Shown here: positions 33,123 through 41,182 of the stretch, piece after piece
Layout of the letters: each line of letters begins with the position of its first letter
Position numbering within the stretch: the first letter of the stretch is position 1
Source: UBA1738 sp045580145
GTDB taxonomy: Bacteria; Bacillota; Clostridia; UBA1381
Length of the DNA stretch: 56,272 nucleotides
NCBI GenBank assembly: GCA_045580145.1
Contig: JAZNNI010000113.1
Location: 1-56,272, forward strand
Direction of reading: 5' to 3'
Position numbers and translations under genes: made by a program
Notes under the pieces: generated by a model
What the model was told of the DNA's origin: nothing
The model's input: the letters and a program-made list of their open reading frames with translations, nothing else
The model's database searches: none

Positions 33123-34352
33123 TTATTCCGGCTTTTTAAAGCCCACACAGGCATTATGTCCGCCAAAGCCGAGTGATGCCGAAAGTGCAAGCGAAATCTC
33201 TGTTGCCTTTGCCTTGTTAGGTGTATAGTCAAGATCACATTCTTCGTCCTTTTCGCAGTATCCGATGGTTGGAGGAACAATATTTTCATTCAGCGCATAA
33301 ATTGCAGCAATCGCCTCAACTGCACCTGCTGCACCCAGAAGATGACCTGTCATAGACTTTGTTGAGCTTATATTAAGCTTATATGCATCATCACCAAACA
33401 CATTCTTGAGTGCCTGCGTTTCAGTCTTATCGTTCATCGGTGTACTTGTTCCGTGAGCATTGAAATATATCTTCTCAGGTGAAACCTCGCCGCATTCCTT
33501 GACGCAATCAGATATTGCCCTTGCCGAGCATACTGCCTCAGGGTCAGGAGCTGTTACGTGATGCGCGTCACAGGTACTTCCATAACCTGTAACCTCAGCA
33601 TAAATTTTAGCTCCACGCGCCCTTGCGTGTTCATATTCCTCTAAAATCAATGCACCTGCACCCTCGCCCATTACAAAACCGCTTCTTCGCTTATCAAACG
33701 GGATTGATGCCGCATCCTTATCTTCACTTTCTGTAAGTGCCATACAGTTCATAAATGCCGCAACCGCAAGTGGCGAAATTGCCGAGTCTACACCACCTGC
33801 AACTATCGCATCAGCATAGCCTGCCTTAATTGCGCGATATGCTTCTCCAATCGCGGTAGTACCTGTTGCACAAGCAGTTGAAATGGATATGCAAGGTCCC
33901 TTTGCGCCAAGTCTTATCGCAATATTTCCCGCGCCCATATTAGAAATCATTTTTGGTATAAAAAGCGGAGAAACTCTTGACGGACCACGCGCTAATAGGT
34001 TATCGTGTTCTGCAACGAAGGTGTCAAAACCACCAACTCCCGAGCCATAGTATACACCAAATCGCATCGGGTCAACATTATCAAGAATTTCGCTGTCCTC
34101 TGCCGCCTGAACTGCTGAGGAAACCGCAAACTGAACAAATCTGTCCGTCTTTCTTACGTCGCCCTTATCCATATAGAGCTTCGGGTCAAAATCCTTGACC
34201 TCCGCTGCAAGCTTTACACGAAAATCGGTCGTGTCAAAGCGTGTTATAAAGTCGATTCCGTTTTTCCCATTTTTCAAGCTCTCCCAGAAGGTATCTACAT
34301 CACAGCCTATCGGAGTAATCGCCCCAAGGCCTGTTACTACTACTCTTTTCAT
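33123..34352 (-). CDS. fabF: 3-oxoacyl-ACP synthase II FabF
   Basis: 409 residues, the usual length. The catalytic Cys lies in ISISTACATGTTAIGEA, His residues in NAHGTSTPMND and SMTGHLLGAAGAVEA, giving the Cys-His-His set of condensing enzymes; the C-terminus SLGFGGHNACVGFKK is diagnostic. Elongates acyl-ACP with malonyl-ACP. RBS AAAGGAG. Confidence 0.97.
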   Translation of the reverse strand: MKRVVVTGLGAITPIGCDVDTFWESLKNGKNGIDFITRFDTTDFRVKLAAEVKDFDPKLYMDKGDVRKTDRFVQFAVSSAVQAAEDSEILDNVDPMRFGVYYGSGVGGFDTFVAEHDNLLARGPSRVSPLFIPKMISNMGAGNIAIRLGAKGPCISISTACATGTTAIGEAYRAIKAGYADAIVAGGVDSAISPLAVAAFMNCMALTESEDKDAASIPFDKRRSGFVMGEGAGALILEEYEHARARGAKIYAEVTGYGSTCDAHHVTAPDPEAVCSARAISDCVKECGEVSPEKIYFNAHGTSTPMNDKTETQALKNVFGDDAYKLNISSTKSMTGHLLGAAGAVEAIAAIYALNENIVPPTIGYCEKDEECDLDYTPNKAKATEISLALSASLGFGGHNACVGFKKPE

Positions 34353-34380
34353 AATATACTTCTCCTTTTATTTTCGCATA

Positions 34381-35118
34381 TTACATCGCAAGTCCACCAT
34401 CAGTACGTATAACCTCTCCTGTTATGTAATCCGATGCTTCGCTTGCCAAAAATGCCGCAAGATTTGCAACATCCTCTGGTTTTCCCAGTCGTTTTAAAGG
34501 AATTGCTTTTAAAAATTCTTCATCTGAATTCAAGTCCTTTGTCATATCGGTCATTATAAATCCCGGTGCAATCGCATTACAGCACACATTTTTTGACCCA
34601 AGCTCCTTTGCGACAACCTTTGTAAGACCAATTATACCCGCCTTAGATGAGGAATAATTTGCCTGACCGGCAATTCCGTGAAGCGCAGAAACGGAAGAAA
34701 TATTTATAATCTTTCCGTACTTATTCCTTATAAAGCCTCTGCTTGCCGCTTTAATCATATTAAAAGTGCCCTTTAGGTTTGTGTTTATAACTGCATCAAA
34801 ATCCGCATCTTCCATCGTCATAATAAGCGCGTCACGGGTAATTCCGGCATTATTAACCAAGATGTCAATCTTGCCCAAGTCCTCTGTCACACTTTTTACG
34901 ACGCTCTTGCAGTTTTCAAAGTCGGTAACGTTGCAGATATAAAACTCCGCTTTCACGCCATATTTATCCATAAGCTCAGTTTTTAAAGCTGTTGCTCTAT
35001 CTTCATTTCCTATATCTAAAATTGCTATATTTGCACCAAAGGATGCAAATTTTTCAGCAATCGCCGCGCCTATTCCACGCGATGCTCCTGTTATAACTGC
35101 TGTCTTTCCGTTAAGCAT
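34381..35118 (-). CDS. fabG: 3-oxoacyl-ACP reductase FabG
   Basis: 245 residues, a short-chain dehydrogenase. NADPH-binding TGASRGIGAAIAEKFA at the start, NNAGITRDALIM, and the catalytic Ser-Tyr-Lys in ISSVSALHGIAGQANYSSSKAG. Reduces beta-ketoacyl-ACP. Its start overlaps the fabD end by 8 nt, suggesting translational coupling. Confidence 0.96.
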   Translation of the reverse strand: MLNGKTAVITGASRGIGAAIAEKFASFGANIAILDIGNEDRATALKTELMDKYGVKAEFYICNVTDFENCKSVVKSVTEDLGKIDILVNNAGITRDALIMTMEDADFDAVINTNLKGTFNMIKAASRGFIRNKYGKIINISSVSALHGIAGQANYSSSKAGIIGLTKVVAKELGSKNVCCNAIAPGFIMTDMTKDLNSDEEFLKAIPLKRLGKPEDVANLAAFLASEASDYITGEVIRTDGGLAM

Positions 35119-36031
35119 TTTCTTTCACCTTCTTCACAGTTTCTAAAAGTGTATCGGCATCCTCAACAGAATAAACCAAAACGTCCTTTGAAATCTTTTT
35201 AATAAGACCCGACAAGGTTTTTCCTGCGCCAACCTCGATAAACGTACTAAAACCGTCTTTAATCATATTTTCAATAGTTTCCTGCCATCTGACAGGACTC
35301 TTCATCTGTTTTTCCATATAATCTCTGGCATTGTCCTCATATGGCTTTGCAGTAAGATTTGCGTAAACAGGAATTTCGGGAGCTTTAATATCAAAGCCTG
35401 TCAAAACCTTTCCAAAGTTCTCCGCCGCACCATTCATAAACGGTGAATGGAATGCTGCACTGACAGCAAGAGGAATGCATCTTCCTCCGTCTTCCTTTAC
35501 TCTTTCCTCAAATGCAGGCATACTCGTTTTAAGGCCCGAAACAACCGTCTGTCCCGGAGAATTAAAGTTTACTGCATAAAGCCCGTCAAATTCTCTTGCT
35601 AAAGCTGAAACTGTCTCGCTGTCCAGTTTCAAAACTGCGCACATCGCAGTTTCTGTTTCCTGCGCAGCGGCACTCATAAGCTCGCCGCGTTTTGTTACAA
35701 TACGAAATCCATCAGCTTTTGAATATGCATTCGCATAGGCAAGTGCTGCAATTTCACCGAGTGAAAATCCTGCAACGCCGTCTGCAAAAATCCCGTTATC
35801 ATTAAGTGCCAATGCCGCCGCCAAATCTACAAGATAGAGGCAAGGCTGTGTATTTGATGTTATTTTAAGCTCTTCATCAGTTCCCGAAAAGGATTGATGC
35901 ATTGTGCCGACACGCAAGGCTTCAGCTTCGTCATAAAGCTTTTTAGGAGAACCGCCAAGGTCATATAAGGACTTGCCCATACCACTGTATTGCGCGCCCT
36001 GTCCCGAAAAAATAAATGCTATTTTACCCAT
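35111..36031 (-). CDS. fabD: Malonyl-CoA:ACP transacylase FabD
   Basis: 306 residues. The start FIFSGQGAQYSGMGK and the nucleophile motif VAGFSLGEIAALA (GxSxG) are standard, with the catalytic His in AAFHSPFM. Loads malonyl onto ACP. The 5' end overlaps fabK by 13 nt and the 3' end overlaps fabG by 8 nt. Confidence 0.96.
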   Translation of the reverse strand: MGKIAFIFSGQGAQYSGMGKSLYDLGGSPKKLYDEAEALRVGTMHQSFSGTDEELKITSNTQPCLYLVDLAAALALNDNGIFADGVAGFSLGEIAALAYANAYSKADGFRIVTKRGELMSAAAQETETAMCAVLKLDSETVSALAREFDGLYAVNFNSPGQTVVSGLKTSMPAFEERVKEDGGRCIPLAVSAAFHSPFMNGAAENFGKVLTGFDIKAPEIPVYANLTAKPYEDNARDYMEKQMKSPVRWQETIENMIKDGFSTFIEVGAGKTLSGLIKKISKDVLVYSVEDADTLLETVKKVKENA

Positions 36032-36963
36032 TTTCCTGCTCCGTTCAATATAATTTCTGCTTCATTAAAAATTTCTTCCACCATTTCTGCGGCGGCTTGC
36101 TCCTTATTTACCATACCTACAATCTGTCCTGCCAAGAAGCATCCCCTTTTCTCATCGCCGTCCAAAACCGCAGCACGCAGTGTGCCGACAGCCATTTGCT
36201 CTAAGTCTTCATCGCTGATTGAAGTATATTCTGCTTTTTGATATGCCCTTGAAAATGGCGATTTTAAGCTTCTTACCGGATGGCCTAAGCGTTTTCCGGT
36301 CACAATGGTAGAAGTGTCGTTTGCTTTTAAAAGCTTATCCTTGTATGTTCGGCTTATAGTGCATTCATTTGCTAAAAGAAAGCGTGTTCCAAGCTGAACG
36401 CCCGAAGCTCCAAGCATAAATGCCGCAGCTACGCCTCGCCCGTCTGCAATTCCGCCGGCAGCAATTACAGGTATCAAAACCGCATCCTTCACCTGCGGAA
36501 CAAGTGCCATAGTAGTCAAATCCCCGACGTGTCCGCCCGACTCGCCGCCCTCTGCAATAACTGCATCTGCACCCGCACGCGCGCATAGCTTTGCAAGTGC
36601 TGCAGAAGGAACAACCGGTATAACCTTTATGCCGGCTTCCTTCCACATCGGAACATATTTCTCAGGATTTCCTGCGCCTGTCGTTACCACTGCCACCCTT
36701 TTTTTTGCAATAAGCTCTGCGATTTTGTCAACATTCTGTCCCATCAGCATAACATTTACGCCAAAGGGCTTATCGGTTAGTGTACGTGCCAAATCAATTT
36801 GTTTTTCAAGTTCGCAGACATTTCCGCTTGCCGCAGAAATAATCCCAAGGCCTCCAGCCTCCGAAACAGCCGCAGCTAAACGACTGTCCGAAATATGTGC
36901 CATTCCGCCCTGAAAAATCGGGTACTTTATACCCACTAAATCACAAATAGGTGAATTAATCAT
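36019..36963 (-). CDS. fabK: Enoyl-ACP reductase II FabK
   Basis: 314 residues, an FMN-binding TIM-barrel protein. N-terminus GIKYPIFQGGMAHISD; EGGESGGHVGD and IPVIAAGGIADGRGVAAAFMLGA for FMN binding. The family also includes nitronate monooxygenases, but placement between acpP and fabD supports FabK, which replaces FabI in many Clostridia and makes cells insensitive to triclosan in the FabI sense. RBS AGAGGA. Confidence 0.93.
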   Translation of the reverse strand: MINSPICDLVGIKYPIFQGGMAHISDSRLAAAVSEAGGLGIISAASGNVCELEKQIDLARTLTDKPFGVNVMLMGQNVDKIAELIAKKRVAVVTTGAGNPEKYVPMWKEAGIKVIPVVPSAALAKLCARAGADAVIAEGGESGGHVGDLTTMALVPQVKDAVLIPVIAAGGIADGRGVAAAFMLGASGVQLGTRFLLANECTISRTYKDKLLKANDTSTIVTGKRLGHPVRSLKSPFSRAYQKAEYTSISDEDLEQMAVGTLRAAVLDGDEKRGCFLAGQIVGMVNKEQAAAEMVEEIFNEAEIILNGAGKWVK

Positions 36964-36981
36964 TTTTTATCCTCTCCGATT

Positions 36982-37203
36982 TTAGTTGAGCTTTGAATCA
37001 ATATATGCGATAAGCTCTGCTACCGACTTTCCTGCTTCTGCCGGCTTTATTTCGATACCGAACTCATCTTCCATTTCCATCATAATCTCAACTGTGTCAA
37101 GTGAGTCAACACCCAAGTCTTCAAATGTTGTTGCCTCTGTGATTTCCTCCGCATCCATATCAAGGTGCTCCGCAAGTAAGTTTCTGATTTTTTCGAATGT
37201 CAT
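36982..37203 (-). CDS. acpP: Acyl carrier protein
   Basis: 73 residues, acidic. The phosphopantetheine site is the Ser in LGVDSLDTVE. It carries growing acyl chains between the Fab enzymes. RBS AGGAGG. Located between fabH and fabK, the usual Clostridial position. Confidence 0.96.
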   Translation of the reverse strand: MTFEKIRNLLAEHLDMDAEEITEATTFEDLGVDSLDTVEIMMEMEDEFGIEIKPAEAGKSVAELIAYIDSKLN

Positions 37204-37231
37204 AATTTTTTCCTCCTAAGAATTTAAATTT

Positions 37232-38185
37232 TTACCACTTTATAATACAGGCAGCAGATGATAACCCACCGCCGAAAGCAGACATAACCACAATATCGCC
37301 TTTTTTGATACGTCCCGATTTATCAAGCTCCGCCGCAGCTATCGGGACACTTGCCGCAGAGGTATTGCCATACTTTTCTATATTCACAAAGAATTTTTCT
37401 CTTGGTATTTTAAGTCTTTTTGATGCATAGTCAATTATTCTGATATTTGCCTGATGCGTAACAACGTGGTCTATCTCATCAATCGAAATTCCTGCACTTT
37501 CGCAGACATATTTAATATCTTCTACAATTTTATTAACTGCAAATTTAAAGGTTTCCTGACCATCCATAAATATGAACGGCTCCTTTTTATCTCCCTTATA
37601 AAATGGCGAAGAACCCGTAAAGCTCGGGATTGCCAAAACCTCATCCCCTCCCTTTGTGTAAAGAGTTGATGCAAGGTAACCATCGCCCGATGTGATTACA
37701 AACGCGCCTGCACCATCTCCAAAAATCACGCAGGTTCCCCTGTCGGTCCAGTCTACTATTTTACTGAGCCTCTCCGAACCGATTACAAGTGCATTTTTCA
37801 CATTTCCACGCATAATGTAGGAAACTGCAGTATCAAGTGCAAACAAAAATCCGCTACAGGCTGAGCTTATGTCAAATGCAGGGCAAGTCGCACCAATCGC
37901 CTTCCCGACAAGCCCTGAAACAGTCGGGCAGATTGTCTCAGAAGTAATTGTCGCCGTTATTATAAGGTCAATGTCACTTGCAGAAATTCCTGCATTTTCT
38001 ACTGCCTGCTCTGCAGCCTTTATGGCAAAGTCAGCAGCCGTTTCTCCCGTCGAGATGTGTCTGGTCTTAACACCGACTCTTTGCATTATCCATTCATCTG
38101 TGGTGTCAACCATTCCTGCAAGATCATCGTTTGTAACTACATTTTCTGGAACAAAGTAGCCCGTTCCCAATACTTTTATAGACAT
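37232..38185 (-). CDS. fabH: 3-oxoacyl-ACP synthase III FabH
   Basis: 317 residues. Catalytic Cys in AFDISSACSGFLFAL, His in VVTHQANIRIIDYA and Asn in YGNTSAASVPIA, the FabH Cys-His-Asn triad. Starts fatty-acid synthesis by joining acyl-CoA to malonyl-ACP. First gene of the operon; AAAAGGAGGAC before the ATG. One operator half-site lies directly beside the RBS. Confidence 0.96.
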   Translation of the reverse strand: MSIKVLGTGYFVPENVVTNDDLAGMVDTTDEWIMQRVGVKTRHISTGETAADFAIKAAEQAVENAGISASDIDLIITATITSETICPTVSGLVGKAIGATCPAFDISSACSGFLFALDTAVSYIMRGNVKNALVIGSERLSKIVDWTDRGTCVIFGDGAGAFVITSGDGYLASTLYTKGGDEVLAIPSFTGSSPFYKGDKKEPFIFMDGQETFKFAVNKIVEDIKYVCESAGISIDEIDHVVTHQANIRIIDYASKRLKIPREKFFVNIEKYGNTSAASVPIAAAELDKSGRIKKGDIVVMSAFGGGLSSAACIIKW

Positions 38186-38206
38186 AACTGTCCTCCTTTT
38201 AAAGCT

Positions 38207-38217
38207 GTGTGCTGAAA
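38207..38217. promoter_or_regulatory. TetR operator half-site in the fabH leader
   Basis: Word GTGTGCTGAAA, one arm of the operator palindrome, 10-20 nt upstream of the fabH RBS. Confidence 0.5.
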
Positions 38218-38251
38218 TTTAAGTTATAATTTTTTATTTCAATTTCCCGTT

Positions 38252-38270
38252 TCAGCACTATGTGTGCTGA
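38252..38270. promoter_or_regulatory. Full TetR-type operator upstream of fabH
   Basis: TCAGCACTATGTGTGCTGA: perfect 7-bp arms TCAGCAC / GTGCTGA around a 5-nt centre. The same arms recur at 38351-38368 and 39061-39079. About 70 bp upstream of the fabH start. Confidence 0.75.
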
Positions 38271-38314
38271 GGTAATTGTCGTGAATTTGCGAGGTTAATA
38301 AGTCATTTGTTTAA

Positions 38315-38324
38315 TGTGTGCTAT
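38315..38324. promoter_or_regulatory. Operator half-site
   Basis: TGTGTGCTAT on the plus strand, 54 bp from the half-word in the full site at 38262, about five helical turns. Possibly a weak binding site. Confidence 0.35.
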
Positions 38325-38339
38325 CAGGTAAATCTTCTT

Positions 38340-38400
38340 TTTAAAAAGCTTGGCACAGCGTGTGCTGAGCTTTTTAAAACAGAGAAAACTCTGCTTTAAA
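38340..38400 (-). terminator. Putative terminator of the TetR gene with an operator in the hairpin
   Basis: Minus strand: a small hairpin (CAGAG/CTCTG then TTTT, 38380-38393), and directly after it a longer one with outer arms AAAAAGCT / AGCTTTTT (38343-38375). The centre of the second is the operator copy GGCACAGCGTGTGCTGA at 38352-38368. Confidence 0.5.
38351..38368. promoter_or_regulatory. TetR-type operator inside a hairpin
   Basis: TGGCACAGCGTGTGCTGA: arms GCAC / GTGC with one arm degenerate at its outer edge. The central AGCGT is identical to that of the site at 39061-39079. Confidence 0.65.
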
Positions 38401-38459
38401 AATTTACTATAAGGCTATATAATTAATTGTTTGAAAATGTCCTAATATACAGAAACCTT

Positions 38460-39038
38460 TTATTTTCTGACCCCGTCCAAAAGGCAGCCAAGTCCAAATT
38501 TGAATTGCTTTATTGCATCCTCTTTAGACAGCTTTCTGTTCACAGCATCTGCATTATATCCACGGAAAAATGCCCACACGGTATGGCTGAGCATTTCAGG
38601 GTCAACATTCTTTAATTCTCCTGCCTCCTGTGCTATACAAATCATATTTTTAATTTGCTCTGTCCACCATTTTCTGTTTGAATCAGAGGATGAATCAAAC
38701 TCGAACATATACTGGCTGAACTCCTGCTTAATGTCATATGTATTAACTAAAACCTTTACGGAAACATCCATAACATATTTATAAAAATCAGTTCTTATAT
38801 CATATTCCGACTTTATACTTTCACGCATCTTTAAAACAGCTCTTTTATAAACAATTTCCAAAACCTCATTAAGATTATGAAATCTGTTATAGAAAACTCT
38901 GTTGGTAACACCCATTTCGATAAGGATTTTTCGGACTGTTATATCTTTTGTACCGCCTCGAGTCACAAGTCTCTCCGCAACGGCAATAATTTCATCGGAA
39001 ACACTGTCACAAATCAAATTATCTTTTGAAGAATTCAA
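38460..39038 (-). CDS. TetR-family regulator, probable repressor of fatty-acid synthesis
   Basis: 192 residues. Start is TTG at 39038, with GGGAGGTG 5-6 nt upstream. The N-terminal helix-turn-helix (about 15-60: IIAVAERLVTRGGTKDITVRKIL, then GVTNRVFYNRFHNLNEVLEIVYKRAV) is typical of TetR. The C-terminal helical part should bind the ligand, plausibly an acyl-ACP or acyl-CoA. It lies immediately upstream of the fab operon and shares its operator word, which also covers its own start site. It would be an analogue of FapR, FabT or FabR, but no direct homology to those is claimed. Confidence 0.9.
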   Translation of the reverse strand: MNSSKDNLICDSVSDEIIAVAERLVTRGGTKDITVRKILIEMGVTNRVFYNRFHNLNEVLEIVYKRAVLKMRESIKSEYDIRTDFYKYVMDVSVKVLVNTYDIKQEFSQYMFEFDSSSDSNRKWWTEQIKNMICIAQEAGELKNVDPEMLSHTVWAFFRGYNADAVNRKLSKEDAIKQFKFGLGCLLDGVRK

Positions 39039-39060
39039 TCCGCCACCTCCCTAAAAGTGT

Positions 39061-39079
39061 TCAGCACAGCGTGTGCTAA
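39061..39079. promoter_or_regulatory. Autoregulatory TetR operator
   Basis: TCAGCACAGCGTGTGCTAA: near-perfect palindrome (arms TCAGCAC / GTGCTAA). It overlaps the predicted transcription start (about 39077) of the TetR gene's promoter. Confidence 0.75.
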
Positions 39080-39083
39080 ATGT

Positions 39084-39112
39084 ATATTAGCATAAATTTC
39101 CGATTATGTCAA
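39084..39112 (-). promoter_or_regulatory. Sigma-A promoter of the TetR gene
   Basis: Minus strand TTGACA-N17-TAATAT. The leader runs through the operator and into the RBS of the TTG-start gene. Confidence 0.85.
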
Positions 39113-39171
39113 TATTTATTTTAAAAAAGAAGATAAAAGTATTCTTAGTATCCCCATTTCGACAAATTTCG

Positions 39172-39200
39172 TTGACTTTTTTCCTTTTTTTTGCTATAGT
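39172..39200 (+). promoter_or_regulatory. Sigma-A promoter of the polysaccharide deacetylase gene
   Basis: Plus strand TTGACT-N17-TATAGT, 26 nt before the ATG. It diverges from the TetR promoter, about 60 bp away. Confidence 0.8.
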
Positions 39201-39226
39201 TTAGGTAAGAAAGCGGAGGTGTTCTT

Positions 39227-40429
39227 ATGACAAAATTTTTAAGCACAATCCTAATATTTTTTACTTTTTTCACCTCTTATACACACGCCCAAAATGGTGA
39301 TGTTTTGGGACATACTCTCTTTTCTGACATTGGAGCTTATATAAATAATTATCCTATACAATCGTATATTTTTAATGATAAGACTATTGTTTTTGCAAAG
39401 GATTTAGCATCCTACGGTTTTTTTGTGAGTTGGGACGAGGAAAGCCGATGCACCTCTATTACGAGAAACTTGTTCGGTACCATAACACCTCAGGAAAAGG
39501 TATATAAAAACAGCTTGAGAGCAGGTATGCCTGATAAGTCGGTTCTATCCACCGACATAACTGCAAAAATAGACGGACGCATCTTCCCGTGCGCTAATAT
39601 TGACGGGCACACTGTTATATATTTTGATGACCTTGCAGCCTTTGGAAATCTTCTATGGGACTCTGAAAACCGCGCAATAAAACTAACTATCAGCGGTCTT
39701 CCCTATACTAAATATGCGCCGATTCCCGAAAACCCCGATATAACTCTGCTTTACACTTATGGCGGAAAAACCTACGTTGCAGAAAATGACGAGGTTGAAT
39801 CCCTCCTGTCAGCTGGCTGGTTTTTAGAACCGCCCAAGAAAGCCATTGCTCTGACGTTCGATGATGGTCCAAGCATCTACACCCCTCAAATCCTTGATAC
39901 ACTCGCAGAAAACGGGGTTAAAGCAACGTTTTTTGTAGTTGGCAACCGCATAGAAAAACATTCTGATATTTTGCTTAAAACATATAATCTCGGAATGGAA
40001 ATAGGAAATCACTCCTGGGATCATTCAAATCTCACCAGGCTTTCAATGGAAAATATAGTGCAGCAAAGAGAGCTTACCGATAATGCTGTCAGTGCAGTTA
40101 CAGGACATACAACATCACTTATGCGGCCGCCTTACGGAAGCAGAAATGATTTGGTTATGGGGGCATTTAATATGCCGGCGATATTGTGGTCGTTAGACAC
40201 CCTTGACTGGAAGTCGAGAGACGCCTTGACTATTGTAGATACCGTCCTTTCCACCGCAAAAGATGGCGACATAATTCTTATGCACGACCTCTATCAGTCC
40301 ACCGCTGATGCTGTTGATATCCTTGTTCCTCGCCTTATCAGCGAGGGATATGAAATCGTCACCGTCAGCCAGCTTGCGAGGATGCGCGGCTCTGAGCTTA
40401 GCGTCAAATCATACAGCCAATTCAGATAA
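39227..40429 (+). CDS. Secreted polysaccharide deacetylase
   Basis: 400 residues. Signal peptide at 1-21 (cleavage near THA). About 22-190 looks like a copper-amine-oxidase-N-like stalk-binding domain (FVSWDEESRCTSITR, a typical repeated unit in cell-surface proteins). The carbohydrate esterase 4 domain (about 203-400) has TFDDGP, NHSWDH (metal His pair), RPPYG and a late DIILMHD. Probably removes acetyl groups from peptidoglycan or another surface polymer. Own promoter and terminator; monocistronic. Confidence 0.93.
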   Translation: MTKFLSTILIFFTFFTSYTHAQNGDVLGHTLFSDIGAYINNYPIQSYIFNDKTIVFAKDLASYGFFVSWDEESRCTSITRNLFGTITPQEKVYKNSLRAGMPDKSVLSTDITAKIDGRIFPCANIDGHTVIYFDDLAAFGNLLWDSENRAIKLTISGLPYTKYAPIPENPDITLLYTYGGKTYVAENDEVESLLSAGWFLEPPKKAIALTFDDGPSIYTPQILDTLAENGVKATFFVVGNRIEKHSDILLKTYNLGMEIGNHSWDHSNLTRLSMENIVQQRELTDNAVSAVTGHTTSLMRPPYGSRNDLVMGAFNMPAILWSLDTLDWKSRDALTIVDTVLSTAKDGDIILMHDLYQSTADAVDILVPRLISEGYEIVTVSQLARMRGSELSVKSYSQFR

Positions 40430-40436
40430 ATTTTAT

Positions 40437-40460
40437 GGAGCAAATTTTTTGCTCCTTTTT
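40437..40460 (+). terminator. Terminator of the deacetylase gene
   Basis: Stem GGAGCAAA / TTTGCTCC, 3-nt loop, T5 tail. Confidence 0.9.
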
Positions 40461-40516
40461 GCTTGTTTTTTCTTTCCGCTTTTAGAATAACATCGTATAA
40501 ATAATCAATTAAGTTA

Positions 40517-40545
40517 TTGACCTTTTACGCATTTTGTGGTAAAAT
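40517..40545 (+). promoter_or_regulatory. Sigma-A promoter of the ecfS-rho run
   Basis: Plus strand TTGACC-N17-TAAAAT, followed by a leader of about 40 nt. Too short to hold a riboswitch of a known vitamin class. Confidence 0.8.
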
Positions 40546-40594
40546 ACAAGGTAACATAAAATGGCAATAGTGTCATCAAAAAGGAGTAATACAT

Positions 40595-41167
40595 ATGACT
40601 AAAAGTTCAACAAAAAATCTTGTTCTTGCATCAATACTTACTGCAATAGTGATTGTTCTGCAATTCTTAGGCTCGTTTATAAAGCTTGGACCTTTTTCAG
40701 TTTCCGCGGTACTTGTTCCAATCGTTATCGGTGCAGCAACCTGTGGTGTGGGAGTAGGTGCTTGGCTTGGATTTGTTTTTGGCATAGTTGTCATTTTAAG
40801 CGGAGATGCTGCGGCATTTTTAGCAATTAATGTCCCCGGAACAATTATTACTGTCCTTTTGAAGGGCACTCTCTGCGGACTTTTTGCAGGAATTATGTAT
40901 AAAGCAGTTGCGAAAATAAACAAATATGTAGCTGTTGCGACTTCTGCAGTTATATGTCCGATAGTAAATACAGGCATTTTTCTTTTGGGATGTTCTGCAT
41001 TCTTTATGGATACGATTTCAGGTTGGGCAATAGCTGCTGAATTTGGCGGAAATGTTGCTCAATATATGATTTTCGTCTTAGTAGGCGTAAACTTCTTGGT
41101 TGAAATGGCTATAAACGTCGTTTTAAGCCCTGTCATCGTAAGACTTTTAAATATTAACGAAAAATAA
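40595..41167 (+). CDS. ECF transporter S component
   Basis: 190 residues, six hydrophobic segments. Substrate-binding subunit of an energy-coupling factor transporter. The N-terminus KNLVLASILTAIVIVLQFL and the FAGIMYKAV region resemble S components (ECF-type, unassigned). The vitamin or metal substrate is not predictable from sequence. Its A and T partners are two genes downstream, after a methyltransferase. AAAAAGGAG before the ATG. Confidence 0.88.
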   Translation: MTKSSTKNLVLASILTAIVIVLQFLGSFIKLGPFSVSAVLVPIVIGAATCGVGVGAWLGFVFGIVVILSGDAAAFLAINVPGTIITVLLKGTLCGLFAGIMYKAVAKINKYVAVATSAVICPIVNTGIFLLGCSAFFMDTISGWAIAAEFGGNVAQYMIFVLVGVNFLVEMAINVVLSPVIVRLLNINEK

Positions 41168-41182
41168 TAAACGGAGAAAAAT

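Noticed and set aside
36019..36963. Nitronate monooxygenase annotation for the FMN protein
   Set aside because: The fold is shared, but its position between acpP and fabD inside a complete fab operon makes FabK much more likely.
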